A DNA stretch of 64,000 nt, from assembly GCF_001302565.1 (NCBI RefSeq), contig NZ_CP012750.1, positions 2,542,001-2,606,000 on the forward strand. The letters are read 5' to 3'. The position numbers and the translations under genes are program-made. The DNA comes from Glutamicibacter halophytocola. GTDB lineage: Bacteria > Actinomycetota > Actinomycetes > Actinomycetales > Micrococcaceae. Below are positions 28,925-37,973 of the stretch, one piece after another (the first letter of the stretch is position 1; every line of letters begins with the position of its first letter). Below the pieces are notes generated by a model, which was given only the letters and a program-made list of their open reading frames with translations, was not told the DNA's origin and ran no database searches.

Positions 28925-30397
28925 TTGCCCAAAACTCAGCTGGTCGCAGTGAAGCGACCACAACTGCACTTCACTGCGAAGAAAAACTGGATCAATGATC
29001 CCAACGGATTGTTCTTTGATGGAAAGCAGTACCACCTGTACTTCCAGCACAATCCCAATGGCGTTGGCCACGGCTACATGTCGTGGGGCCACGCGGTGAG
29101 CACCGATCTGGTGAACTGGGAAGAATTGCCCATCGCCATCCTGCATGGCGATGTCGCTGACATCTTCTCGGGGTCCATCGTGGTGGACCACGAAAACACC
29201 AGCGGCTTCGGCGACGGCACAGTTCCACCGGTTATTGCCATCTACACCGCAGCGGCCAAGGACGAATCCAACCAGTCCCAGGCCATCGCCTACTCGCTAG
29301 ATGGCGGGGAAACCTTTACCAAGTACGAGCAGAACCCAGTGCTTGACCGTGGTTCCAAGGACTTCCGTGATCCCAAGGTCATCCGCTACGAATCCGAGCA
29401 GGGTTCCTACTGGGTCATGGTTGCTGTTGAAGCCATCGAACGTCGAGTGCTGGTCTATCGTTCCGAGAACCTCAAGGACTGGACCGAGCTCTCCAGCTTT
29501 GGTCCTCAGTCCGCCATCGCAGGAATCTGGGAATGCCCAGACCTCTTCCAACTGCCAGTAGCCGGCACCGACCAGCTCAAGTGGGTACTGATTGTTTCAC
29601 TGAACCCAGGAGGCGTTGCCGGCGGCTCTGGTACCCAGTACTTCATTGGAGAATTCGATGGCACCTCCTTCACCCCTGATCATGATCAACAAGTCCGGGA
29701 TAGCTTCGAATACGAATCCTTGAAGCAAGGCAACTGGCTGGATTGGGGCCGCGACTTCTATGCCGGCGTCAGCTTCCACGGCCTGCCAGCAGACCAGCAG
29801 ACTGTAATTGCCTGGATGAGCAACTGGGATTACGCCCGGGAACTCCCCCACGATGGATGGCGCGGATCCATGAGCACCGCCCGTCGCCTCGACCTCGTAA
29901 AGAATTCTGACGGAAAGCTTGAGATTCGCCAGTGCATTCTTGGACTGCCGGCAAGCGAAGTTGCTGCTTCTGTTACTCCAGCTGGCGAAGGCCGTATCGA
30001 GCTAGGCTCCCCTGCCCTGCTTGAGTTGGCTGTTGGCGGCGACGCGAATGGATCAGCGGCCCTTTCCCTGTTCCGTGCTGATGACACACTTATCAGTGAA
30101 CTCACCATTGAATCCGAATTTGTTCAGCACCGCCGCGAAACAGGCAAAGTGGATCACGAGCTCTACGCCTCCAACCAGCGCATGCCGTTGCCAGCAGATA
30201 CGGGTGAACTAACTGTGCAAGTTTTGGTGGACCACGGATCTGTAGAAATCCTTGCGGCTAATGGCCTGCGTTCCCTGACGGATCAGCTGACCGGTGAAGA
30301 AGCACCAGCCTATGCGACGCTGCGCGTAGCAACCGGAGCGAGTGTGACTTTCAAAGTCCTGCCACTCTCGGATAAGTCAGTGGAGCTCAACGCATGA
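28925..30397 (+). CDS. GH32 beta-fructofuranosidase (intracellular sucrose hydrolase)
   Basis: About 490 aa, glycoside hydrolase family 32: five-bladed propeller with nucleophile Asp25 in WINDPNG, transition-state stabiliser in FRDPKV (Asp149) and acid/base Glu203 in WECPDLF, plus a C-terminal beta-sandwich from about residue 345. No signal peptide, so it acts in the cytoplasm on imported sucrose or fructo-oligosaccharides such as levanbiose. AAGGA is 8 nt before a TTG at 28925, which I take as the start; the ATG at 28916 overlaps that site. Its stop overlaps the fructokinase start by 4 bp. Confidence 0.93.
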   Translation: MPKTQLVAVKRPQLHFTAKKNWINDPNGLFFDGKQYHLYFQHNPNGVGHGYMSWGHAVSTDLVNWEELPIAILHGDVADIFSGSIVVDHENTSGFGDGTVPPVIAIYTAAAKDESNQSQAIAYSLDGGETFTKYEQNPVLDRGSKDFRDPKVIRYESEQGSYWVMVAVEAIERRVLVYRSENLKDWTELSSFGPQSAIAGIWECPDLFQLPVAGTDQLKWVLIVSLNPGGVAGGSGTQYFIGEFDGTSFTPDHDQQVRDSFEYESLKQGNWLDWGRDFYAGVSFHGLPADQQTVIAWMSNWDYARELPHDGWRGSMSTARRLDLVKNSDGKLEIRQCILGLPASEVAASVTPAGEGRIELGSPALLELAVGGDANGSAALSLFRADDTLISELTIESEFVQHRRETGKVDHELYASNQRMPLPADTGELTVQVLVDHGSVEILAANGLRSLTDQLTGEEAPAYATLRVATGASVTFKVLPLSDKSVELNA

Positions 30398-31299
30398 GCC
30401 GCATCAACGTATTAGGCGAATCCCTCGTCGACGTTGTTGGCGATAAAGCTCATCCAGGCGGTTCTCCGCTGAATGTCGCTGTCGGACTGGCTCGGCTGGG
30501 CCACGAAGTTCAGTTCTATACCGAATTCGGACAAGACGCCTACGGCAATCTAATTGCTGAACACCTTGGGCAAGCTGGGGTGCATGTGGCCGCAGGCTCA
30601 GTGACTGAACGCTCCACGTCCGTGGCACAGGTGGAGATGGATGAGCATGCCAATGCGCACTACAGCTTTGATATCCACCAGCAGATCCCTTCGGTTCCAG
30701 TTGCTGAAGGCGCGAATCTGCTTCACACCGGTTCAATTGCGGCGTGGATTGAACCATCAGGCGAACGCATTGTTGACGCTTTCAAAAATGCAACGGACGA
30801 TGCGCTACTAAGCTACGACCCAAACCTGCGCCCTGATCTTGTTGTGGATCGAGACTCAGCGCTACAACGTATCGAATTGCTCATGAGCTTGAGCCATATC
30901 GTGAAGCTCAGCGACGTCGATGGACAGTGGCTCTATCCAGATCTAGACGCATGGGAAGTTCTGGAGCACGTAGCTAATCTCGGTCCAGCTTTGGCAGTGA
31001 TGACTCAAGGCGGAGACGGGTGCTTGGCTCTTTCGTCCGGTCAGCGGTTCGATGTTGCTGCTTCACCTACCACCCTGGTTGACACCATCGGTGCAGGCGA
31101 CGCGTTCATGTCCGGGCTGCTCTTTGGGGTTCTGGACAACCCTGGATTAGTTGAAGCACTTCATAACGACGTGGCTGCCGACTCTGATGAGGTTGAAGAT
31201 GCACTTCGTCATGCGTTAACCTCAGCTGCACTGACCGTGGCCCAAGCCGGAGCCAATCCCCCGTGGATTCAAGACTTCTCCCTCGCAATTTCCAAGTAA
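30394..31299 (+). CDS. Fructokinase (PfkB/ribokinase family)
   Basis: 301 aa. Phosphorylates fructose with ATP. PfkB signatures are GGSPLNVAVGLARLG (residues 20-34) and the C-terminal DTIGAGDAFMSGLL with the catalytic Asp near 231. It overlaps the GH32 gene by 4 bp and precedes the symporter by 39 bp, so fructose set free by either GH32 enzyme in this region can enter glycolysis. Genes of this set are called cscK or scrK in other species. Fructose as the substrate is inferred from context. Confidence 0.92.
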   Translation: MSRINVLGESLVDVVGDKAHPGGSPLNVAVGLARLGHEVQFYTEFGQDAYGNLIAEHLGQAGVHVAAGSVTERSTSVAQVEMDEHANAHYSFDIHQQIPSVPVAEGANLLHTGSIAAWIEPSGERIVDAFKNATDDALLSYDPNLRPDLVVDRDSALQRIELLMSLSHIVKLSDVDGQWLYPDLDAWEVLEHVANLGPALAVMTQGGDGCLALSSGQRFDVAASPTTLVDTIGAGDAFMSGLLFGVLDNPGLVEALHNDVAADSDEVEDALRHALTSAALTVAQAGANPPWIQDFSLAISK

Positions 31300-31338
31300 C
31301 TTCGCTTCATAGCTTTCACGAAAGAATCCAGGACAAAG

Positions 31339-32637
31339 ATGGCTGGCTTTACAACAACTCTGAAAAATCCCACTTACCGCCAAAGCTCATTCTCGATGCT
31401 CTTATTCTTCGCATCGTGGGGCATCTGGTGGTCCTTCTTCCAGATTTGGCTCACGAGCGAATCAGCTGGACTGGCTTTGAACGGCGCCCAAGTGGGTACC
31501 GTCTACTCGGTGAATTCACTGGCAACACTGGTTTTGATGTTTGCCTACGGAGCCATTCAGGACCGTCTAGGCATTAGAAAGCATCTGGCAGTCATTTTGG
31601 CTTCAGTGACCGCGCTGGTGGGTCCGTTCTGTACTTGGGTTTATCAGCCACTGCTGCAATCGCACTTCATGACTGGCGTTATTTTGGGTGCCATCGTGCT
31701 GTCGATTGGATTCCTTGCAGGTGTTGGCCTATTTGAAGCCTTGACCGAACGCTTCAGCCGTCGATTCAACTTCGAATACGGGCAGGCCCGCATGTGGGGA
31801 TCCTTCGGCTACGCCGTCGTCGCGCTGGCCGCTGGCTTCCTTTTCACCATCAACCCGGCACTGAACTTCTGGATTGGTTCCGCTCTGGGCTTGATCCACC
31901 TCTTGTTGCTGGTCTTCTCCCGCACTGGTGAACCACCGGTGATCAAGAAGACTGCAGTTGAGGGAATCTTGTCTCCTGCTTCAACTCCGACGATTCGCGA
32001 TATGCTCAGGCTCTTCCGGTTGCCGAGCCTCTGGCTGATCATTCTCTTTGTGATGCTGTCCTGGACTTTCTACACTGTCTTTGATCAGCAGATGTTCCCT
32101 GATTTCTACACCGGCCTCTTTGAAACTCCGGAGATTGGCCAGCGGGTCTACGGCATTCTGAACTCGGTCCAGGTCTTCCTGGAAGCCGCCATGTTAGGCA
32201 TCGTGCCCCTCGTCATGCGCCGTGTTGGCGTTCGCACTTCATTGCTCCTGGGTGTTTCAATCATGTTCATCCGCATTCTCGGATGCGCCCTGGTTGATGA
32301 TCCAATCTGGGTTTCGGCCATCAAGATGTTGCACGCCATCGAGACTCCGCTGTTCATCTTGCCCGTTTTCCGTTACTTCACCCTGCACTTCAACCCCGCT
32401 CTGTCGGCAACCCTGTATATGGTTGGGTTCCAAGTGTCGGCACAGATCGGCAACGTCATTCTCTCCACTCCCCTCGGCGCCCTTCATGACCGCATGGGAT
32501 ACCAGCAGACCTTCATCACGATCTCGGTCGTGGTTCTGTTTGCTGGCGTGTACGGATTCTTTGCCCTAAAGAAAGACGATCAACAGGTAGATGGTGACCC
32601 ATTCATGCGGCACTCAAAAGCTGCGGTTGACGCATAA
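31339..32637 (+). CDS. Oligosaccharide:H+ symporter (LacY/CscB-type MFS)
   Basis: 432 aa, 12 helices. YRQSSFSMLLFFASWGIWWSFFQIWL, the loop GAIQDRLGIRKHL and FEYGQARMWGSFGYAV (with the Glu-Arg pair that couples sugar and proton in LacY/CscB) identify the OHS family. With GH32 and fructokinase upstream, sucrose is the likely substrate. AGGA lies before the ATG. A strong terminator follows 16 bp after the stop. Confidence 0.9.
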   Translation: MAGFTTTLKNPTYRQSSFSMLLFFASWGIWWSFFQIWLTSESAGLALNGAQVGTVYSVNSLATLVLMFAYGAIQDRLGIRKHLAVILASVTALVGPFCTWVYQPLLQSHFMTGVILGAIVLSIGFLAGVGLFEALTERFSRRFNFEYGQARMWGSFGYAVVALAAGFLFTINPALNFWIGSALGLIHLLLLVFSRTGEPPVIKKTAVEGILSPASTPTIRDMLRLFRLPSLWLIILFVMLSWTFYTVFDQQMFPDFYTGLFETPEIGQRVYGILNSVQVFLEAAMLGIVPLVMRRVGVRTSLLLGVSIMFIRILGCALVDDPIWVSAIKMLHAIETPLFILPVFRYFTLHFNPALSATLYMVGFQVSAQIGNVILSTPLGALHDRMGYQQTFITISVVVLFAGVYGFFALKKDDQQVDGDPFMRHSKAAVDA

Positions 32638-32653
32638 TTGAGAATTACGCCAA

Positions 32654-32695
32654 GTGGGGTGAGCTGTTGTCGAATTCGACGACAGCTCACCCCAC
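32654..32695 (+). terminator. Terminator of the csc-type operon
   Basis: A 19-bp stem (32654-32672 with 32677-32695) with a very short loop, followed by a weak T-stretch (AGTTATTTG). Confidence 0.8.
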
Positions 32696-32814
32696 AGTTA
32701 TTTGAGCGATTGCAAAGATAGGTCGCTTCGCCTCTGCGAAGCCTTCGTTTATGTTGGCTGCCAATTTTACGATGACTATTTTCATCAATCCGCATTCATG
32801 GATTTCTGGGCTCA

Positions 32815-33136
32815 TTTCGAAGCCGTCGGCGTTGTGGCAAGGAACCAACCTTGATTTTTGATGCAAAATACAAGGCTGCACCTGCGAATGGGCAATATCC
32901 GAACGCTGATCACCATCAGATGCTGGCCTATGCAACGGCAAGCGGTAGAACCGATGCATGGCTCGTGTATGCAGGTCCTGGTAGGCCCGCACAACGCCGC
33001 GTTCGAAATTCCGGAATCTATGTGCACGAGTGCCCCATTGATCCTTCCGGAACACCGTGCGAGGTTATCCGCTCGTATTGATTCCATCTCGAAGCATTCA
33101 TTCGCAACGGTGTCCAGAGTCGCGCCTGGCTCTTAA
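32815..33136 (+). pseudogene. Fragment of McrC (5-methylcytosine restriction subunit), C-terminal nuclease part
   Basis: Reads LIFDAKYKAAP (the D-x-K nuclease motif of McrC), PNADHHQMLAYATA, AWLVYAGPG, VRNSGIYVHE, the typical order of the McrC C-terminus. After IDPSG (near 33045) the match continues in the +1 frame as ARLSARIDSISKH, showing a frameshift. The N-terminal two thirds and mcrB are missing. No start codon or ribosome-binding site. A relic of a type IV restriction system; assignment is from memory of the family consensus. Confidence 0.65.
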
Positions 33137-33387
33137 TAGTTTCGCGGCACACTTTCGTGAATCCTATGAATTCATCACCGCTGTCTATCAGACAGCCGAA
33201 GAAAACGCTTCGGCATTTTCGTCAGCTCAATGTTCTTGGACTTCCTGAAGTCCCCAAGAGTTCGAGAATTCCGAACGCCGCGTTGAGAGGTGAAATTGCT
33301 AGATTCCAAAGGCAACCTTTGGAGTTTTTGCGGATCACGTGCCGGGCTATCGCAACGAACTGCCGAATAACATCGGACAACAGTGCA

Positions 33388-34947
33388 TCAAACATGGTCA
33401 GTAAATTCTCTGACAGTGATCCCAGAGAAGTTCGCCGAGCCACCATCAGAGTAGAACGAGATGCCGGTGTCCCCTTCAGCGAAGTGCACTTGTTGAGAGA
33501 TGACGGTATGCCCCGCGTTGACGAACACCTCCACGCTTTGCGTGTCCACGAAGATTCGCAAGTGGACCGACCGAGCACCAGCGTCAATGGGGGCAGCAGC
33601 CCGTGTGTATGGGCTCAGCGAGTAACCGGATAAGTCGGATCGTGCCCGATCCGCATAGAGTTCGTCTCCGTATTTGCCGATATTTGTGTGACGGTTTCCG
33701 TCGGCGGAACGCCCAACGGAAACACCGACGTTAGTGGCTGAGTCCCACCTGATGTCTAATTCAAGTTCGTAGGCGCGCCCGTTCCACGGCAGCACGAAAC
33801 TCCCGTCAACACTCTGATCCGCAAACGTAACTGATGTTGTCGCGTAACCAGACAACGCGCTCACCGGACTACTGAGCAGTGCGTACCTGCCATCACTTTG
33901 AACCGCCATTTCCAGTTCACGCACAATGGAGTTTTGTCCGTTGTAGCCATCGGTGGCATCGGTAGGCACATCGCGATTCGCATACTTCCAGTTATTCATC
34001 CAGCCTATGGCAAGCCGTCGTGTTTCAGGATTCTGGGCAGAAGGCCACGTAACTGCCCCGTACCAATCCCAGCCCCAGTCCAGCCATTGCGGTTCAAGAT
34101 CATCAGTAATGAACTGCTCTCCATCCCAAATGCCTGTCCAATAGGCATAAGTCATGGGAAGGCCAATGCTGTACGCATCCATACTTGCGCCGAGCACCCA
34201 GTGCCTTGTTCCGTCATCCGCCGTCATTTGGAATAGGTCGGGGCATTCGATACCGCCCAAGCTATGATTCGGATAATCGAAGTTCCTCTTCAGCTGCCAG
34301 TCACGCAGATTCGTTGAGGTGTAAAAGACCGCGTAGCGCGCCCGCCCAATGACGCATACCCATTCGTTGCGCGCCGAGTCCCAGTGAATCTTCGGGTCTC
34401 GAAACCATTCTGCATTCTCAATTTCTGCGGGCGTGCTGGCACTGCGGCCATCGGTGTTGACGATCACGGGCTCCGGCAATCCGTTGAAGCTATACCCGCC
34501 GTCAGTTGACCAATACAGGTACTGCTCTTGGTACTTGCGGATGCCGTCGGTCGGTTGAGTGGCTAATGCGACGATGGTTCCCGCACCGAAACCAGCAGTG
34601 TTCGCCTCGTCAATGACAGCAGATCCGGTCCACACTGGAAAGTTTGGTTGCTGTCCAATGGCCACTCCGTGATGAGTATAAGAAACGCCATCGGTGGTTG
34701 TCGCGTGGTCCCAGTCACCAGGTCCGTTATTCACCTCTGAATGCAGGTAGTACAGGTGGTATTTACCGTTGAGGTGCACCGGGCGCTGCGGGTCGCATAA
34801 CCAACCAGTTGGCGGCGTCATGTGGTAAAAAGCCCGCTGGGAGATCTGTGCTTTTGCTGCCGTTGGTAGTGCGCTGGCGGCATAGAGTCCGAGTGCTCCG
34901 ACCCCTACGATTTGAAACATACTACGTCGTGAAATTTCGTGCGTCAT
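33388..34947 (-). CDS. Secreted GH32 enzyme, probable levan fructotransferase
   Basis: 519 aa. A Tat signal (SRRSMFQIVGVGALGLYAASALPTAAKA, residues 6-33) directs export in folded form. GH32 catalytic residues: Asp52 in GWLCDPQRP, Asp184 in WFRDPKI, Glu234 in GIECPDLF; C-terminal beta-sandwich from about 360. The nucleophile block LCDPQRP, the DWDHATTTDG block and the length agree with levan fructotransferases I recall from Arthrobacter, which convert levan to di-fructose anhydride IV. A plain levanase is the alternative. GAGG lies 9 nt before the ATG. It is the last gene of the ABC/LacI/GH32 operon (136-bp gap). Confidence 0.85.
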   Translation of the reverse strand: MTHEISRRSMFQIVGVGALGLYAASALPTAAKAQISQRAFYHMTPPTGWLCDPQRPVHLNGKYHLYYLHSEVNNGPGDWDHATTTDGVSYTHHGVAIGQQPNFPVWTGSAVIDEANTAGFGAGTIVALATQPTDGIRKYQEQYLYWSTDGGYSFNGLPEPVIVNTDGRSASTPAEIENAEWFRDPKIHWDSARNEWVCVIGRARYAVFYTSTNLRDWQLKRNFDYPNHSLGGIECPDLFQMTADDGTRHWVLGASMDAYSIGLPMTYAYWTGIWDGEQFITDDLEPQWLDWGWDWYGAVTWPSAQNPETRRLAIGWMNNWKYANRDVPTDATDGYNGQNSIVRELEMAVQSDGRYALLSSPVSALSGYATTSVTFADQSVDGSFVLPWNGRAYELELDIRWDSATNVGVSVGRSADGNRHTNIGKYGDELYADRARSDLSGYSLSPYTRAAAPIDAGARSVHLRIFVDTQSVEVFVNAGHTVISQQVHFAEGDTGISFYSDGGSANFSGITVREFTDHV

Positions 34948-35013
34948 TGCGCGTTCCTCACTTATTCCGGCCTACGCTTCACTTCGAAACCGGGAAGGGA
35001 AAATTTGATAAGT

Positions 35014-35029
35014 CCGGCAATTACGCCGG
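35014..35029 (-). terminator. Weak hairpin between LacI and the secreted GH32 gene
   Basis: CCGGC-N6-GCCGG followed on the minus strand by an A/T-rich stretch ending in TTTT. Could act as a partial terminator that tunes expression of the secreted enzyme. Confidence 0.3.
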
Positions 35030-35083
35030 TCTGTGAGTTGTGGCTGGTTGGCTTCCGATAATCTCTAAATGACTATTGTCTGC

Positions 35084-36103
35084 TCAAACTGACTGGCGTC
35101 GGATGGCCGGGCAATCAATCAAATACATTTCGTCATCCTGTTCAGGGTCTAGGCCTAAAAGAACGCGAATTCCTGCCGCACCTAGTTCGTAGTGAGGCAG
35201 GGCAACCGTGGTCAGCGGTGGTCGCAAGTGGGCGGCAATCACTTCTTGATTATCAAACCCAACAACAGCAATGTCCTTTGGAATATCTAGGCCTCGATCT
35301 CTCAGCCCGTCGTAGAGACCCATAGCAACACGGTCATTGTGGCAGAACACTGCAGTCGCGCCGGAGTCAATGATCGATGCCGTCGCCTCATATCCACCTT
35401 CCTGCTCAGGAATTGCAGGGATCACCAGCGACTCGTCATAGTCAATGCCTGCCGCTTCGAGTGCCGAGCGGTAACCGGCTAAACGTCCGGTCAACGCAGG
35501 TGAAGGTGTTGTCGTGTTGATGAAAGCGATGCGTTGATGACCAGCGGCAATCAGTTCCGCAGTTGCCGTATTTCCGCCTTGTTCTTCATCGGGCACCACC
35601 GCCGGTAATCCGCTACCAGTTGAGAAGCAGTCGACCAAGACTGTATCTGTTTGATGCAGGGATTCTGGAACGTCTATTTCTCGGTGATACCAGGTGGAGT
35701 ACAAAATACCTTTAACTTGATGCTCCAACATCATGGCAATCGCATCATTTTCGGCGGCTTGATTGCCTTCGGTATTGGCAACCAACAGAACGTATCCATG
35801 TTTCCATGCTTCGTCTTGAGCACCGTGAATAATTTGGCCTGCGAAGGGCGTCGTGGCGATGGCGTCTGCAACAAGGCCGATAAATCGTGATGATCCAACT
35901 GAGAGTGTCTTCGCCAACGCATTGGTGCGATATCCAAGATGGTCAATCGCATCATGAACGCGTTGCCGAGTTTCCTCGCCAATGCGCGCTCCGGCTTTGT
36001 TGTTAACCACGTGGGAGACGGTAGCCACGGAAACCCCGGCTTCCTTTGCGATGTCGCGCATCGTGACTGGAGCCGCTTGTTTTGTTTGCCTGTCTCTGCT
36101 CAT
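35084..36103 (-). CDS. LacI family regulator of the levan operon
   Basis: 339 aa. Helix-turn-helix TMRDIAKEAGVSVATVSHVVN (residues 14-33) with hinge NKAGARIG, then a sugar-sensing domain (VVGFDNQEVIAAHLRPPLTTV). The ATG overlaps the stop of the permease gene by 4 bp (ATGA), so it is produced with the ABC transporter. The best candidates for its binding sites are the two TTAACCGGTTAA-like palindromes before the first gene of the operon (40855-40910). The inducer is probably fructose, levanbiose or di-fructose anhydride. Confidence 0.9.
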   Translation of the reverse strand: MSRDRQTKQAAPVTMRDIAKEAGVSVATVSHVVNNKAGARIGEETRQRVHDAIDHLGYRTNALAKTLSVGSSRFIGLVADAIATTPFAGQIIHGAQDEAWKHGYVLLVANTEGNQAAENDAIAMMLEHQVKGILYSTWYHREIDVPESLHQTDTVLVDCFSTGSGLPAVVPDEEQGGNTATAELIAAGHQRIAFINTTTPSPALTGRLAGYRSALEAAGIDYDESLVIPAIPEQEGGYEATASIIDSGATAVFCHNDRVAMGLYDGLRDRGLDIPKDIAVVGFDNQEVIAAHLRPPLTTVALPHYELGAAGIRVLLGLDPEQDDEMYLIDCPAIRRQSV

Positions 36104-37017
36104 CCCTTAGTTGCTCCGCTCTCCAGGCCTTGGATCATTGCCTTGTTCAGTACGAGGAATACCAAGAGCAGTGGGGTCACCGAGACGCAGACGGCAGCGA
36201 AGGTGGCCGTCCAGTCGGTATTGCCCATGGCGCCAATGTAATTCTGCAAGCCTAGCGGAATAGTTTTCAGCCCGTCGGAGAGCACAAAGGTATTGGCGAA
36301 GATGAAATCATTCCAAATGAAAATACTGTTAACCAGCACCACCGTGACGATGGTATTCAAAGATAGCGGGAAAGTGATCTGCGTAAAAATTCGGTACGGA
36401 CCAGCCCCATCAAGAGACGCTGCTTCATAGGTCTCTCTTGGAATGAATCCGTAGAAGGACGAGAATAGATAAATCGACATTGGCAGCGAGAACGCAGCCA
36501 GCGGGACAATCATCGACATGTGGGTATCAAGCAGTCCAACCTTCGAATAGTCAATGAACAAAGGCACCAAGGCAATCTGTACTGGCACGATAATGCCTAA
36601 CATGAACAGCGCCCTGACCAAGGAACTGAGTCTGAAGCCTAGAACTTCCAAGGCGAATGCTGCCATCATGCCTGCAACGACAATGAGTGCACTGGCCCCA
36701 AGGGTGACAATGAGACTATTGACGATATTCTGGCCAAGATTTCCAGTCTCGAATGCTCGTGAATAGTTCTCCAACGTGAACTCACTAGGCCATGAGAACG
36801 CGTTGCCGCCAGCAAAATCAGTTGCCGTGCGGAAGCTAGTCAAGAACATCCAGAGCAATGGGTAGACCTGGACGACTACGATTAGCCCGATAGTTATTGT
36901 CAGCAGGGAACGATGGACCCGAACCTTGCGAGATTTTCCTTGTGGCCGCGTTGGCGGATTGCTGAAGGGCGGCTGAATCATTGTTTCCTCCGTCTCAGCT
37001 TCAACTGTTGTGGTCAC
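36100..37017 (-). CDS. ABC sugar transporter permease (MalG type)
   Basis: 305 aa from the GTG at 37017, with AGGA 6 nt upstream; GTGA overlaps the previous gene by 4 bp. Six membrane helices, and the EAA loop YEAASLDGAGPYRIFTQITFPL that contacts the ATPase. Carbohydrate uptake transporter-1 family. Works with the permease and binding protein encoded just upstream. No ATPase gene is present; a shared MsiK-type ATPase elsewhere must energise it, as is usual in actinobacteria. Confidence 0.9.
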   Translation of the reverse strand: MTTTVEAETEETMIQPPFSNPPTRPQGKSRKVRVHRSLLTITIGLIVVVQVYPLLWMFLTSFRTATDFAGGNAFSWPSEFTLENYSRAFETGNLGQNIVNSLIVTLGASALIVVAGMMAAFALEVLGFRLSSLVRALFMLGIIVPVQIALVPLFIDYSKVGLLDTHMSMIVPLAAFSLPMSIYLFSSFYGFIPRETYEAASLDGAGPYRIFTQITFPLSLNTIVTVVLVNSIFIWNDFIFANTFVLSDGLKTIPLGLQNYIGAMGNTDWTATFAAVCVSVTPLLLVFLVLNKAMIQGLESGATKG

Positions 37018-37973
37018 GAGTCTTCCTTTCGTCGCAGCATCAGAAGGATTAGGCCGACAGCGACGAGGCACTCAATCACAATGAATACAGAGATAGCGCT
37101 GGCGTAGCCATAGTCGGTGTGCACAAAAGCCGTCTTGTACATGTAGGTTGTCAGCAGTTCCGAGGACTGGCCTGGACCGCCATTGGTCAATAGGTAAGGA
37201 ATATCAAAACCTCGCAAGGCAAAAGTGGTAGCCATGATGGTGGTTGTGGTCCAGACCGGCCGAATGTGTGGGAATCTGACGTTCCAGAAAATCTGCCACC
37301 AGGACGCACCGTCCAAGCGTGCTGCCTCTTCAAGTTCGCGCGGCACCGAGATCAGTGCTGCGTAAATGATCAGCATGTACAAGCCTGTGTAACGCCATCC
37401 TTCAGGGATGGATACCGCAGCCAGCACGGTTTGCACGTTTGATAGCCAGGCGGTTTGCAGGTGGCCAAGACCAACCCACTCCAGCAACTGATTCAGCATG
37501 CCTACTGGCTCAAGTGAATAAATACGCAAGAACAAGAAGCCAATGGCCACGGTGGAAATCACCGCTGGCAACAGGTACAGGGTCTTTACTAGTTCGCGGG
37601 CTTTGGGCAATGCGGTGAGCAGGCTAGAAACTACCAGCGCTCCGCCAAGCTGCAAGACCAAGCAGATCACCAAGTAGCCCACCGCGTTGGCAAATGCTGT
37701 CCAGAAAACATCATCTCGGGAAAGCATCTTTATGTAGTTATCAAAACCTACGAAAGCCATGCCAGTGATCCCGTCCCAGCTGAAGAAGCTCAGGACCATT
37801 GACTGGATGATGGGAAGTAGAACAGCAACGCCGTAAATGACAAGTGGCGGCAACAAGAAGATGACTACAGATAATTTGGAACGGCGGGGCAACATGGACG
37901 GTGCCGCTTTCTTACGCTTCCGGCGAGCGCGCACTGGTCGCGTTGGTTGCGCGGTTTGCAGGATGCTACTCAC
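37014..37973 (-). CDS. ABC sugar transporter permease (MalF type)
   Basis: 319 aa from the GTG at 37973 with AAGGAG 7 nt upstream, overlapping the binding-protein gene by 8 bp. An N-terminal basic region (RARRKRKKAAP), six membrane helices and the EAA loop LEEAARLDGASWWQIFWNVRFPH. First permease half of the CUT1 importer. Confidence 0.9.
   Translation of the reverse strand: MSSILQTAQPTRPVRARRKRKKAAPSMLPRRSKLSVVIFLLPPLVIYGVAVLLPIIQSMVLSFFSWDGITGMAFVGFDNYIKMLSRDDVFWTAFANAVGYLVICLVLQLGGALVVSSLLTALPKARELVKTLYLLPAVISTVAIGFLFLRIYSLEPVGMLNQLLEWVGLGHLQTAWLSNVQTVLAAVSIPEGWRYTGLYMLIIYAALISVPRELEEAARLDGASWWQIFWNVRFPHIRPVWTTTTIMATTFALRGFDIPYLLTNGGPGQSSELLTTYMYKTAFVHTDYGYASAISVFIVIECLVAVGLILLMLRRKEDS

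Larger units (their letters stand above)
32638..33387. other. Region between the csc-type and levan loci
   Basis: Holds the csc terminator, the McrC fragment (32815-33136), and about 250 bp (33137-33387) where I recognise nothing. The latter directly abuts the end of the minus-strand levan fructotransferase-like gene. Confidence 0.5.

Noticed and set aside
33157..33633. Plus-strand ORF of 158 codons
   Set aside because: The right half is antisense to the secreted GH32 gene and the left half has no motif.
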